Below, piece by piece: positions 25,801 through 34,568 of a stretch of DNA of 64,000 nt; the first letter of the stretch is position 1; each line of letters opens with the position of its first letter. Both the position numbers and the translations under genes were made by a program. Origin of the DNA: Chryseobacterium aquaeductus (GTDB lineage: Bacteria; Bacteroidota; Bacteroidia; Flavobacteriales; Weeksellaceae). Under the pieces are notes generated by a model. It was given only the letters and a program-made list of their open reading frames with translations. It did no database searches and was not told the origin of the DNA. The stretch spans positions 1,674,001 to 1,738,000 of the forward strand of contig NZ_CAJIMS010000001.1 in assembly GCF_905175375.1 (NCBI RefSeq), read 5' to 3'.

Positions 25801-26450
25801 TTTATCAGTACGATGGATTAGGAAGACTGTTAAATATCAAAGATATGGAAGGTAGAATTTTGAGAGAGTATTCCTATAATTATTCCGCCAATACTAGTAC
25901 AACATATCCCTTCTTTTTAGAAAAAGAATGTAATGATGTAAAAAAAGTCATGCTGGTCAAAAATAACTGTGCAAATGGACTAACAGGTGATACGTACGTT
26001 TATACAGTTCCAAACAATACATATTGTTCATATATAAATTCTACAGATATTAATGATCAAGTTAATGCAGATATTTTGGCTAATGGACAAAATGAAGCTA
26101 ATGCAAATGGTAATTGTATTGTTATGAATGAATTTGGTTTAACACCTTTATCAACGATACAATTACATACATCCTCCCTGTATTTGAATAATAATTCTGT
26201 TTCAGGATACTTTGTCTTCAAACCTATAGTTACAATGAATAGTCATATAGAGACCTATATAGCAAGAGTTCCCGACAATATGAAACCTTCAGCGGAGAGA
26301 TATTACAGCTATCATCAATTGAGTACTGGAATAGATCGTTATTGGACATTTGTCATTAAAACCAACGGATATATATTCGTATCCATGAATGGTACACCGT
26401 TATCAAGCGGAGAATCAATAAGTATAAGTAACTTCCAATACCAAAAATAA
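22869..26450 (+). CDS. Large secreted SpvB/YD-repeat protein with DUF5977-like C-terminus (unit B)
   Basis: This 1193-residue protein has a signal peptide (NKFFGILCAFLFGVINAQ). The SpvB-like start (NIPIHQVQLQNGVIDLRLNYDTSGL, GMNWSLQMPGVITRQ, ~85-105) and YD-type repeats (TYDSYDRLKTVTAPNQSVEFYQYDGLGR, read as adjacent stretches, ~955-990) are present. A DUF5977-like domain follows (~1020-1085; C, DTYVYTVPNN, NGQNEANANGNC). It ends in SNFQYQK like its unit A counterpart but is otherwise a different, shorter sequence. Two consecutive ATGs make the exact start uncertain by one codon. It lies between the T9SS gene and the RHS gene (7-base gap), as in unit A, so the middle gene is variable while both neighbours are conserved. 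Confidence 0.75.
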   Translation: MMKKNKFFGILCAFLFGVINAQVEPRDVKSPNATSFERYGKYNVSLSNGTVDVNIPIHQVQLQNGVIDLRLNYDTSGLKISQPSGSTGMNWSLQMPGVITRQVNGYPDESKVKLSNGTLIGNHFYYPGELNYPNIETQAGLQNFHATRSLSTSNDLQPDVFTFNFLGKTGKFFLGQDGTWKVQSEDNLKIIIKQEDFFKPFNYTPPINGTIITPHDPISIGKILITDDIGNQYVFGADSNSIEFNTSNFYQQGKILSTAWYLNEMRDKLGNILFTCSYNRGKPIANFYNNVNIPIYIYQMLSGTLISPVYLSKINTKNEEILFDYSDRNDLTYANDSNLANKFLMLPTNNNTTSLDSNWPQKLYHLYTNFNQSSTGQLPFGVYSSWLETSKLLVWNKLDKITIKTNLIKNKEISFEYVNQPTERLFLTKVKFSNNSYGQTSEYDYKFKYNNGNDTEYMFDGTLPKYLWLGANIFDSYTSYTEPSAHCYIDCGTNNTDNLAKKGSLFKVIYPTGGFTYFNFEQNSFSKYLQLATSDFYIQTSSNRKTGGLRIKKIVNFSDMSSLKRETISYKYLLNDEHNSSGILSVDANFASGSNGLPYYADLYSSINGVKFTYYGPPISYSRVLEEKEGENGTQKTEYQFSNYDTSPLYNDKAYIVRLNIGVTPNYNTKYIDRSFLRGKLLEKKIYNSNNLLLDYTSYLYNFNNLEDRYVRSFKFGEVPSELTKIYYGDIFLEKEIKREYFNGKEFKTETTYNKTDYPYQNSGTPIYNGSQRTNFTSTLLPDGNTLKSETEYQFNCASGNCFDEVFSLPKKIKNFNNNLLLSQDEITYKTLNANPKSLVVDEAKKTYFNNAAQSSKLKFTRYDSYGNVIEYQKENGNYVSVIMDSKGSKPLAKIEGIQYDGLASYLPNIQKPYISNSSDALTNQADPVAYANAKDIELRGYVAGMRNNLSNAMVTSYTYDSYDRLKTVTAPNQSVEFYQYDGLGRLLNIKDMEGRILREYSYNYSANTSTTYPFFLEKECNDVKKVMLVKNNCANGLTGDTYVYTVPNNTYCSYINSTDINDQVNADILANGQNEANANGNCIVMNEFGLTPLSTIQLHTSSLYLNNNSVSGYFVFKPIVTMNSHIETYIARVPDNMKPSAERYYSYHQLSTGIDRYWTFVIKTNGYIFVSMNGTPLSSGESISISNFQYQK

Positions 26451-26457
26451 AAACACG

Positions 26458-29400
26458 ATGAAAAAAATATTAATCCCGATCAGTGCGATATTTATCGCAG
26501 GCTTCTCGCAAGCCCAGCTGACCAATACAGAAAACTATGTACAGACAAGAGTGTATCTTGAGCCTGTTACAGCATCAAGTTCCACCGCAAAACAAGTACA
26601 AACCGTACAATATTTCGACGGTTTGGGAAGACCAAAGCAGGTCGTGAACGTAAAAGCTTCTCCTTTGGGAAAAGATGTGGTGTCTCATATAGAATATGAC
26701 GGTTTTGGAAGACAGGTGAAAGACTTCCTTCCTATTCCGCAATCCGGAACAATGAATGGAGCCATTGTTCCCAATCCGCTTGCGAATGCTACACAGCCAA
26801 TGATCTACGGTTCGGAGAAAATTTATTCCGAAAAGATTCTCGAAAACTCACCTTTAGACCGAGTTTTCGAGCAGAAACAAGTGGGAAATGCGTGGAGCAA
26901 CAAACCCGTAAAGTTTGAATATGATGCCAATGTACATGTAGACTATGTGAGAAAATACGAAACCACAACAACATGGGTGGAGGGTAGAACGCAAACTTCT
27001 GTTCAGTTGCTTCAGTATTTCTTGCCCAACCAGTTGTATAAAAATACGGTTACCGATGAAGATGGAAACAAAACCATCGAATTCAAAAATGGACAGGGAC
27101 AAACCGTTTTGGTGAGAAAAGTGCTTTCTGCGGCAGAAAATGCAGACACATATTATGTTTATAATGAATATGATCAGCTAGCGTTTGTAATTCCTCCTTT
27201 GGCATCTGCTCCTACTGTAGAACTGTCAACCGTCGAAAATCTTTATTATCAGTATCGTTATGACGGTAGAAATCGTCTGGTAGAAAAAAAGCTTCCCGGA
27301 AAAGGTTGGGAATATATGGTGTATGATAAACAGGATCGTTTGGTGGCAACCAAAGATTCTCAGAATGCGTGGCTTTTTACCAAATATGATAAATTTGGAC
27401 GAGTAATCTATACCGGACAGGCAGACTTGGGAAGCCGAAGCGCAGCACAGAGCAATCTTGATAATCTTTCAGGAACAGCTGCGCCCAATAACGAAGCCAA
27501 AAGCACATCTTCATTCAACCACAGTGGGATGGATATTTACTATAGCAATTCGGCATTTCCCACGAATATTATAAAAATTCTGTCCGTCAATTACTACGAC
27601 ACCTATCCCACAGGAAGTCCGGCAATTCCTACTCAAGTTTTGGGGCAGAATGTTTTACCGCAAGATGCTCAAAATTCCAACATCAGTACCAAAAGTTTAC
27701 CCACCGCTTCCTATGTGAAAAACATAGAGAATGATAATTGGACAATGAACTACACTTGGTATGACACAAAAGGAAGAGCCATCGGTTCTCACAGCATCAA
27801 TCATTTGGGAGGATTTACCAAAACAGAATCTGAGCTGGATTTTGCAGGGGTTGTGAAGAAAACAAATACTTACCACAGCAGAAGTTCTCAAAGTACTGAG
27901 GTTACCGTAAAAGAGAATTTTACTTATGACCCACAAAATAGGTTAGTCACGCATACCCATCAGGTTAACGGCAATCCTGTAGAAATTTTAGCTGAAAACA
28001 CATACAACGAGCTCGGACAATTAATATACAAAAACATAGGAGGCGGTCTGCAAAGTGCAGAATATGACTACAACATCCGTGGATGGATGACGGGAATCAA
28101 TAAAAACAATCTATCTCCAAACGGAATGGGAAGTAAATTATTTGGCTACGATATCCGCTACGAAAACCCTACAAACACGGGTATTTCTCCCGCCAGATTC
28201 AATGGAAACATTTCGGAAGTCAACTGGATTGCGGCATATCCGCAAACCCACAAAAGATATGTTTACAATTATGATAAACTAAACCGTCTTACGGCAGCTA
28301 TATTCCTTAATCCTAACTCTACCACTCCGCTCAATCACATGAATGACGAGATTGTGGATTATGATTTAAACGGAAATATTAGGAGCCTCAGGAGAAATGC
28401 AGTACCGTTTTCGGGTACTACGCCTGATATGATCGACGATCTAATCTACACTTACAACGGAAATCAACTTGTACAGATAAATGATAAAAGCAACAACCCC
28501 ACAGGCTATGAAGGAGGCGGAGAAGGAGGGATTGATTATGATGCCAATGGAAATATGCTCAATATGCCTGCCAAGCGAATTAATCAGATCGGTTATAATT
28601 TTCTAAATCTTCCTAACGCACTAAAAATTGAAGACTCAAAGAAAAAACTTTTTCATCTTTATCGTGCAGACGGTTCTAAGCTTAAAAAGATATTTAACTA
28701 TTTGAAGGATGATGGCAATACCTTTACCACCGTTACAGAATACTTAGACGGTTTTCAGTACCTTACGACAATGGGTACCAAGCCCAACGACATAGATCCT
28801 ATGGAATTTGCCAACGAGCAGGAAGCGTTTATCGAGCAAATATTGGAGGAAGAACCCATTGCTGCCCTTAAGTTTTTTCCTACTGCAGAAGGATTTTATG
28901 ATTATGAAAATAATCAGTATATTTACCAGTATAAGGATCATTTGGGGAATGTTCGTGTAAGCTACAAAAAAGGTGTAACCGGTTTAGCGGAAATCACTGA
29001 TCAGAATGATTATTATCCTTTCGGGATGAGTTTCATCAGAAATAATGAGGAACAAGCTTACTTTGGCACAGGTAGTTATAAAAATTACAAGTACAACGGA
29101 AAGGAATTGCAGGAGACTGGAATGTATGATTATGGCGCAAGATTTTATATGCCCGATATTGGAAGATGGGGTGTTGTAGATCCGTTGGCGGAGAAATATC
29201 AATCTTTTAGCGGGTACAATTATGTTTTAGGCGACCCTATTGCAAATTATGATCCAGATGGAATGCAGGTGGAAAATGACTATAAGTTACTGCAAAATGG
29301 ACAAGTTGAGTTAATCAAAGAAACTAATGATAAATCCGACACTTTATATGCAACAGATAAAAAAGGCAATGTTGACAAAAGTAAAGGAAGTGTTACCGTA

Positions 29401-29991
29401 AATAAAGCAAGTGCAGAATCTAGCAGTATTATTGGAGAATTAGCAAAAGGCGGAATTTCTGACAATTCAAGATATCCTTATATGAGTGGAAGAGATGGAG
29501 AAAAAGTGTTTCCATTAGGTATAAATAGAGCAAGAACAACCAATGCCTCAGATGCTGCTAATGTTTTTGTATTTGCTGCTAATAATTCTAATGTTGAATG
29601 GGGGTTAGCAGGTTATAATACCGGTAATAATATGACTTATACTATATGGACTGGTCATTCTGATGACAGAACTCCAAGCAGTATTCTATATCAAGGTATT
29701 TCAAAATTATCTTTTCATATTCATAGTCATCCAGGAGGCGTAACAATTCCATCTCCTAGAAATGCAGCAAACGATGGAGATTATGGACCGGCAGGTGCTA
29801 TAAATAATATTTTCTATAAAAATGGTGCTTCTTCCTATCCGAGACATTTTGTATATTCTAATCAAGGACATCACTTATGGGAGTACACTCATACATCAGC
29901 AGGAGCTCAAAATTATTATCCTGGTAAACCCGGAGTAAATAAACCTATGCCTGTTGGAAGAACAATTAATTTAAAAGCATTAAGAAGATGA
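26458..29991 (+). CDS. RHS core protein with JAB/JAMM-like metallopeptidase tip (unit B)
   Basis: The 1177-residue protein has the same signal peptide, DUF6443-like start, YD repeats and RHS core as the unit A gene, with the tip after DPDGM (~934). The tip (~937-1177) contains FHIHSHPGG: His1087, His1089 and His1091-Pro, followed by Ser1099 and Asp1106 (IPSPRNAAND). This resembles the H-x-H-P...S..D zinc site of JAB/JAMM peptidases, a fold used by polymorphic toxins, where it would attack peptide or isopeptide bonds. The exact S-x-x-D spacing is not kept, so activity is uncertain. An immunity-type lipoprotein gene overlaps its stop by 4 bases. Local differences from unit A within the core (e.g. 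~160-210 and ~255-270) show mosaic exchange. Confidence 0.85.
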   Translation: MKKILIPISAIFIAGFSQAQLTNTENYVQTRVYLEPVTASSSTAKQVQTVQYFDGLGRPKQVVNVKASPLGKDVVSHIEYDGFGRQVKDFLPIPQSGTMNGAIVPNPLANATQPMIYGSEKIYSEKILENSPLDRVFEQKQVGNAWSNKPVKFEYDANVHVDYVRKYETTTTWVEGRTQTSVQLLQYFLPNQLYKNTVTDEDGNKTIEFKNGQGQTVLVRKVLSAAENADTYYVYNEYDQLAFVIPPLASAPTVELSTVENLYYQYRYDGRNRLVEKKLPGKGWEYMVYDKQDRLVATKDSQNAWLFTKYDKFGRVIYTGQADLGSRSAAQSNLDNLSGTAAPNNEAKSTSSFNHSGMDIYYSNSAFPTNIIKILSVNYYDTYPTGSPAIPTQVLGQNVLPQDAQNSNISTKSLPTASYVKNIENDNWTMNYTWYDTKGRAIGSHSINHLGGFTKTESELDFAGVVKKTNTYHSRSSQSTEVTVKENFTYDPQNRLVTHTHQVNGNPVEILAENTYNELGQLIYKNIGGGLQSAEYDYNIRGWMTGINKNNLSPNGMGSKLFGYDIRYENPTNTGISPARFNGNISEVNWIAAYPQTHKRYVYNYDKLNRLTAAIFLNPNSTTPLNHMNDEIVDYDLNGNIRSLRRNAVPFSGTTPDMIDDLIYTYNGNQLVQINDKSNNPTGYEGGGEGGIDYDANGNMLNMPAKRINQIGYNFLNLPNALKIEDSKKKLFHLYRADGSKLKKIFNYLKDDGNTFTTVTEYLDGFQYLTTMGTKPNDIDPMEFANEQEAFIEQILEEEPIAALKFFPTAEGFYDYENNQYIYQYKDHLGNVRVSYKKGVTGLAEITDQNDYYPFGMSFIRNNEEQAYFGTGSYKNYKYNGKELQETGMYDYGARFYMPDIGRWGVVDPLAEKYQSFSGYNYVLGDPIANYDPDGMQVENDYKLLQNGQVELIKETNDKSDTLYATDKKGNVDKSKGSVTVNKASAESSSIIGELAKGGISDNSRYPYMSGRDGEKVFPLGINRARTTNASDAANVFVFAANNSNVEWGLAGYNTGNNMTYTIWTGHSDDRTPSSILYQGISKLSFHIHSHPGGVTIPSPRNAANDGDYGPAGAINNIFYKNGASSYPRHFVYSNQGHHLWEYTHTSAGAQNYYPGKPGVNKPMPVGRTINLKALRR

Positions 29992-30527
29992 GAAAGATTG
30001 TATTTTTAGTATTTTTAACGCTTTTGTATTCCTGTAAAAAAGAAGTAAAAAATCCTTATTTTACCTCTGATGAAATTTACGATAAGGTATTGGAAAGTAC
30101 AGATATCATTCATAAAGAAATATCAAAAACTGATAGATTATTTTATGTTTTAAACAGATATGATACACTGATTATAATGTCAGTAAAATATGAAAACGTT
30201 ATAAAACCTACTTTCATGATAAAAAAAGAAGGAACATTTTATACGAAGTGTTGCAAAATAATAATAACTGAACCTTATCGCCCTGTATTTCAAATTATAA
30301 AACGAACAAATAAACTTAAACAAAATGATGTTGCTACATATCTTGATATGTATGACGGCAATGAATATCAAAAAGGAGTTATGTACAAGATAAAAGATTT
30401 AAATCATTTAGAATTAATTGCAAAAGGAGATTTAAGAAAATATTTTTATCCAATAAAAGAATATGAACTAATTCCACCACCACCGCCTAAAGAATATTTA
30501 GGAAAGCCTTATAATAACAAACGCTGA
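29988..30527 (+). CDS. Lipoprotein, candidate immunity partner of the JAB-like tip
   Basis: The 179-residue product has a lipoprotein signal (MRKIVFLVFLTLLYSC, Cys 16) followed by a mostly polar domain and a Pro-rich end (IPPPPPKEYLGKPYNN). Start ATG overlaps the RHS stop (ATGA), indicating translational coupling. General style (lipobox LYSC, Lys/Asn-rich, 170-180 residues) resembles the lipoprotein after the orphan JAB-like tip at 19680, and both follow related tips. A family assignment is not possible from sequence alone. Confidence 0.65.
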   Translation: MRKIVFLVFLTLLYSCKKEVKNPYFTSDEIYDKVLESTDIIHKEISKTDRLFYVLNRYDTLIIMSVKYENVIKPTFMIKKEGTFYTKCCKIIITEPYRPVFQIIKRTNKLKQNDVATYLDMYDGNEYQKGVMYKIKDLNHLELIAKGDLRKYFYPIKEYELIPPPPPKEYLGKPYNNKR

Positions 30528-30571
30528 TATCCTACTGTATAGCTATTTCCTGGATCTTACCCCTCGCTCTG

Positions 30572-30588
30572 CGAAGTTTGTAACTTCG
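30572..30588. repeat. Short hairpin, possible dispersed palindromic repeat
   Basis: CGAAGTT-TGT-AACTTCG is a perfect 7-bp stem with a 3-base loop and no T tract, preceded by CCCCTCGCTCTG. It looks like a REP-type element rather than a terminator. Confidence 0.5.
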
Positions 30589-30597
30589 TAGTGATAA

Positions 30598-30632
30598 CAA
30601 AAACCCCATCGCAATTGCGGTGGGTTTTATTT
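30598..30632. terminator. Bidirectional terminator between unit B immunity gene and Xre gene
   Basis: CCCATCGC-AATT-GCGGTGGG with A residues before and TTTTATTTT after. It terminates the plus-strand operon and the converging minus-strand regulator gene, whose stop is at its edge. Confidence 0.75.
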
Positions 30633-30997
30633 TATAAAGCGACATTTTGTTTTACAAAATCTTTAAACTTTTTATTGGTAAGCATTTTATCGATGATTTT
30701 AAAGACGGTGCTTTTATCTTCTTCGTCGAGCTGTTGGATGAGTTCCATTTGTTCGAGAGTTGATTTATCTTCAATTACAATCTCTTTAGGAATTATATTT
30801 TCATTGTAATTGATAATCTGATCTGTGGTAAGATTAAAAAGTTTAGCCATTTTACTAAGTTCCGAAACCGTAAGTTCTCTTAATCCTTTTTCAATTTTGG
30901 AGTAAGTAGATTTATCTACGCCAATGTGCAAAGCGACTTCCTTTTGCATAAGGTTCTGCTTCTCACGTATCGTTTTAATGTTGTTTGCTAAATCCAT
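30632..30997 (-). CDS. Xre-family HTH transcriptional regulator (copy B)
   Basis: This 121-residue protein has the same HTH domain as copy A (13259-13627). The C-terminus differs: KMLTNKKFKDFVKQNVAL here, against KMLTTKKFKDFFNKNVAAL in copy A. The DNA is identical from about 30748 upward, and changes accumulate only in the last ~115 bases of the gene. That marks the left edge of the homogenised 5-kb block. No coupled lipoprotein gene follows. Confidence 0.85.
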   Translation of the reverse strand: MDLANNIKTIREKQNLMQKEVALHIGVDKSTYSKIEKGLRELTVSELSKMAKLFNLTTDQIINYNENIIPKEIVIEDKSTLEQMELIQQLDEEDKSTVFKIIDKMLTNKKFKDFVKQNVAL

Positions 30998-31001
30998 AAA
31001 A

Positions 31002-31090
31002 CAAAAGTAGAAATAAAATACACTATTTGCAATATGTGGAAAATTAATAAACTATTTAGTTGCTTTTAAGTAAACTAATAAGTATTTTTG
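31002..31090. promoter_or_regulatory. Divergent promoters and operator between Xre and primase genes (copy B)
   Basis: Base-for-base repeat of 13632-13720. The minus-strand TTG-N20-TACTTTTG lies four bases from the Xre ATG. The plus-strand TTG-N20-TATTTTTG (-7 at 31083-31090) has TTAGTT-N11-AACTAA over its -33 region. Confidence 0.65.
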
Positions 31091-31123
31091 TAGTAGAAAA
31101 ATTAGCAACAAATATTTTCTTCT

Positions 31124-33547
31124 ATGGAAATCTCCGCAATCAAAGAACGTTTAAGTTTATCCGAAGTCCTGAAGCATTACAACTTACAGCCTAAAAACAA
31201 TATGCTCAGATGTTTTATGCATGATGATAAAACGGCAAGTCTTCAGGTGAATTTAGAAAAGAACTTTTACAAATGCCATGCTTGCGGAAAGACGGGAGAC
31301 GTCATCCAGTTTATAGAAGATTACGAGACTTCGACAGGCTCAGTCTTGTCAAAACACGAAGCGATCAAGAAAGCTACGCTTTTGGTTGATGGTTCTCGGT
31401 TGTCGGTTGATGGTAAAAAGCCAACAACCAACAACAATACAAGAGGTACTGCGGAGAACCTTGGGCGGACTAATTTCTTAGGAGAAAGGTCTGCCCTTTT
31501 TTTAGAAAATACGTTCAGTTATTTTAGAAAAGCTTTGTACTGTTCCAATCCTGCAAAACAATATATCGAGAAAAGAAATTTAGACAACTCTATTTTAGAA
31601 ATTGGTTACAACAGTGGTCAGTTCCATCACGGAGAAAGAAAAAGCGAAGAATTAATAAGAAATGCTTTAGAAGTTGGTTTATTATTAGATAAAGGATTAA
31701 CCTATACAAATTACAGAAAAACAGGTGAAACCGACAAAGGAGGTTCGCCGAACGAAGAGAGGCAAAAAGGCTACAGTATTTTTGCAAATAAATGTATTGT
31801 TTTTCCTTTGAAGAATAAAGAAAACGAAATTGTAAGCTTTTATTTTAGAAGTATTCTTTATCCTTCACCTTTGGGAGGGAGAAACGATGGGGCGAAACAT
31901 TTTTACTTAAAAAACCGCAGAGGAATTTATCCGGGATATCCGAAATCAGACACTAAAAAACTGATATTAACAGAAGCAATTATAGATTGTGCAAGTTTAC
32001 TTCAGATAAAAGAAATTAGAGACAATTACAGTCTTATAAGTTGTTTTGGAACGAATGGACTGAATGAAGAGATTTTAACAGCAATAAAAGATCTTCCGGA
32101 ACTCGAAGAAATTATCTTTTGTTTTGACCAGGATAAAGCAGGAAAAACGGCAGTAGAAAAGTATTCCAAAGAATTTAAAATTTATAATCCAAAATTTAAA
32201 ATCTCCACCGTCGAATTGCCGAATAATGATGTAAACGAGACTTTGCAGTTACACAGCGAAGAAATATTTGCAGAATTACTGAATAATCGAAAAGATGTTT
32301 TTCTTTCAACTGAAGAAAAGAAAGTTGAAAAAATCACAGTTACAGAAGAAAAAAATCTGCGAAAATCTGTGCAATCTGTGGGACTCTTCGGCTACGCTCA
32401 GAGTGACAGCATTGACTTTTTACAACAAAAAGATTTACTTCAGAACCTGAATCAATTAATTGAAAAAGCAGGAATCATCGGCGAAGAAAACAGTAGACTT
32501 CTACTCTTTTTAATCACAATTAGCTACTTCAACAAAAGCCCATTGCACGGAATTGTACAAGGCTCAAGCGGAAGCGGGAAAACACATATTATTAGTAGGA
32601 TTGCGGATTTAATGCCACAGGAAGACGTACTGAGATTTACAAGAATTACAGAATCCAGTTTGTATAATTGGGGAGAATTTGATCTGTTCGGGAAAATCAT
32701 CATTATAGAAGACTTAGACGGTTTAAAGGAAGATGCGTTGTATGCGCTGAGAGAATTAATATCCAATCAAATATTAAGCAGTTTAACGAGTATTAAAGAC
32801 AAAAAAGGAAATAATAAATCGACCAACAAAATCGTAAAAGGTCAGTTCAGTTCTTTGTCTGCAACAACGAAAGGAGAATTGTATGAGGACAATATGAATC
32901 GGAGTTTTATCATTGCTATTAATGAAAGCGAGGAACAGACGGAGAAAATAATATCTTATCAGAACCGCAGAAATGCCGGAGAAGTCGACAAAAGCGAAGA
33001 ACAAAAAGCGATAAACTTTATACAGAAAATCGTCAGAAACCTAAAGCATTACGAAGTAATTAATCCGTTTGCAACACAAATACAATTGCCAAATAATGTG
33101 AAAAATAAGAGACGTTTAAATGAAATGTTTCAAAGTATTATAAAGCAAATTACATTAATCCATCAGTTCCAAAGAGAAGTTAAAAACGGTTTTTTGGTAA
33201 CAGAAATTGAAGATATTGAGAATGCAGTTGAGATATTATTCGAGAGTATTATTTTAAAGATTGATGAATTGGACGGAAGTCTGAGACAGTTTTTTGAGAA
33301 ACTGAAGAAAGCATTTAAAGAAGAAAGTTTCACAAGGTTTGATGCAATGGAAGTTACAGGATTTAAGAAAACGCAATTACAGTTCTACCTGAACGATTTA
33401 GTTAGATTGGAATATTTAAAACAAATCGGTTTTGCAAACAAAGGATTTAAGTATAAAATATCTTATAGTGATAATATTCAGAAAGTTAGAAAGGATTTAA
33501 AAGAAGCTTTTAACAAGCAGTTAGAAGAGCTAAAGAAGAAAAAATAA
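31124..33547 (+). CDS. CHC2 zinc-finger/Toprim primase fused to a P-loop ATPase (copy B)
   Basis: The 807-residue protein is identical to the one at 13754-16177, including the zinc-finger ligands, Toprim acids, Walker motifs and in-frame dispersed repeats. Total identity over 2.4 kb, beside toxin genes that have diverged, implies very recent duplication, transposition or gene conversion of this module. It heads the operon with the two recombinases. A role in replicating or mobilising the module as an independent unit is plausible but inferred. Confidence 0.85.
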   Translation: MEISAIKERLSLSEVLKHYNLQPKNNMLRCFMHDDKTASLQVNLEKNFYKCHACGKTGDVIQFIEDYETSTGSVLSKHEAIKKATLLVDGSRLSVDGKKPTTNNNTRGTAENLGRTNFLGERSALFLENTFSYFRKALYCSNPAKQYIEKRNLDNSILEIGYNSGQFHHGERKSEELIRNALEVGLLLDKGLTYTNYRKTGETDKGGSPNEERQKGYSIFANKCIVFPLKNKENEIVSFYFRSILYPSPLGGRNDGAKHFYLKNRRGIYPGYPKSDTKKLILTEAIIDCASLLQIKEIRDNYSLISCFGTNGLNEEILTAIKDLPELEEIIFCFDQDKAGKTAVEKYSKEFKIYNPKFKISTVELPNNDVNETLQLHSEEIFAELLNNRKDVFLSTEEKKVEKITVTEEKNLRKSVQSVGLFGYAQSDSIDFLQQKDLLQNLNQLIEKAGIIGEENSRLLLFLITISYFNKSPLHGIVQGSSGSGKTHIISRIADLMPQEDVLRFTRITESSLYNWGEFDLFGKIIIIEDLDGLKEDALYALRELISNQILSSLTSIKDKKGNNKSTNKIVKGQFSSLSATTKGELYEDNMNRSFIIAINESEEQTEKIISYQNRRNAGEVDKSEEQKAINFIQKIVRNLKHYEVINPFATQIQLPNNVKNKRRLNEMFQSIIKQITLIHQFQREVKNGFLVTEIEDIENAVEILFESIILKIDELDGSLRQFFEKLKKAFKEESFTRFDAMEVTGFKKTQLQFYLNDLVRLEYLKQIGFANKGFKYKISYSDNIQKVRKDLKEAFNKQLEELKKKK

Positions 33548-33548
33548 A

Positions 33549-33656
33549 TTGCCAGTGCGGCTACGCACCGAACACAAGCGAACGCCAAACGGAAGCAAAA
33601 CGAACGCTAGATTACTGGCAAAGCACGATGAATAAAGGAAAGTTGGCTAGCGTTCG
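33549..33656. repeat. Nested perfect inverted repeats between primase and recombinase genes (copy B)
   Basis: Exact copy of 16179-16286: TTGCCAGT/ACTGGCAA and the interlocking CGAACGCTAG/CTAGCGTTCG. Confidence 0.6.
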
Positions 33657-33738
33657 GAAAAACACAAAATATTGAGTAAGCAAAACCATCATAGATGAAA
33701 TACGAAGTATTCACGAACACCATAAAAAATAATAAACA

Positions 33739-34542
33739 GTGAGTAATGAAACAATCTTACCATTTAGAAAAGAATTACAGAATTTAGGATATTGCAAAAC
33801 GGTTATAAACTCCTATCCAAAGCAGATTGAAAAGTTTTTGAAATATACCCGGAAAGAAAATTTTGAAGTACAAAGCAAAGACATTTTAGATTATTACACT
33901 TATCTGAAAACGATCATAAGTCCAAGAACCAAAAGACATTTAAGCGACAATTATCTTCACACTATTTTACTGTCAATCAAACTTTACTTCGATTATTTGC
34001 AAAGAACCGGAACAATAAAAATAAGTCCTTATCAGCTAAAAATAAAAGCTCCGAAATCAGAAGAAAGAAAAGTATTTACCAAAGAAGAAGTCATAAAATT
34101 ATATGCAAAAAGCAACAGATTACAGACGATAATATTACACCTATGTTATGCGTGCGGATTACGAAGAAATGAAGCAACAGAGCTAAATACAAAAGATATA
34201 GACTTAGAAAATTGTTTGCTATATATCAAGAAAGGAAAAGGTAAAAAAAGAAGAGTAATACCATTTACAAAACAGGTTCAGAAAGACATAGAATTTTTTC
34301 TTTCAACTGAAAATAAGACTGAAAATTTATTGAATATTACAGCAATCAGAATCTATTATGAATTTACAAAACTGTTAAAGAAAACAGGATTAGAAAACAA
34401 AGGATTTACACTTCATTGTTTACGTCACACAATTGCAACGCAGTTATTAGAGCAAGGAATGGAGCTTGAAAAAGTGAGGGATTTTTTAGGACACGAATAT
34501 TTAGGAACTACACAGATTTATACAAGAATCAATACAATGTAA
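33739..34542 (+). CDS. Tyrosine recombinase, complete catalytic set (copy B)
   Basis: The 267-residue protein is identical to 16369-17172, starting at GTG. It keeps Arg142, His226, Arg229, His252 and Tyr261. As in copy A it sits between the hairpin region and the altered recombinase. Confidence 0.9.
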   Translation: MSNETILPFRKELQNLGYCKTVINSYPKQIEKFLKYTRKENFEVQSKDILDYYTYLKTIISPRTKRHLSDNYLHTILLSIKLYFDYLQRTGTIKISPYQLKIKAPKSEERKVFTKEEVIKLYAKSNRLQTIILHLCYACGLRRNEATELNTKDIDLENCLLYIKKGKGKKRRVIPFTKQVQKDIEFFLSTENKTENLLNITAIRIYYEFTKLLKKTGLENKGFTLHCLRHTIATQLLEQGMELEKVRDFLGHEYLGTTQIYTRINTM

Positions 34543-34568
34543 CAATTTACCAATGTGAAAATGTAGCA

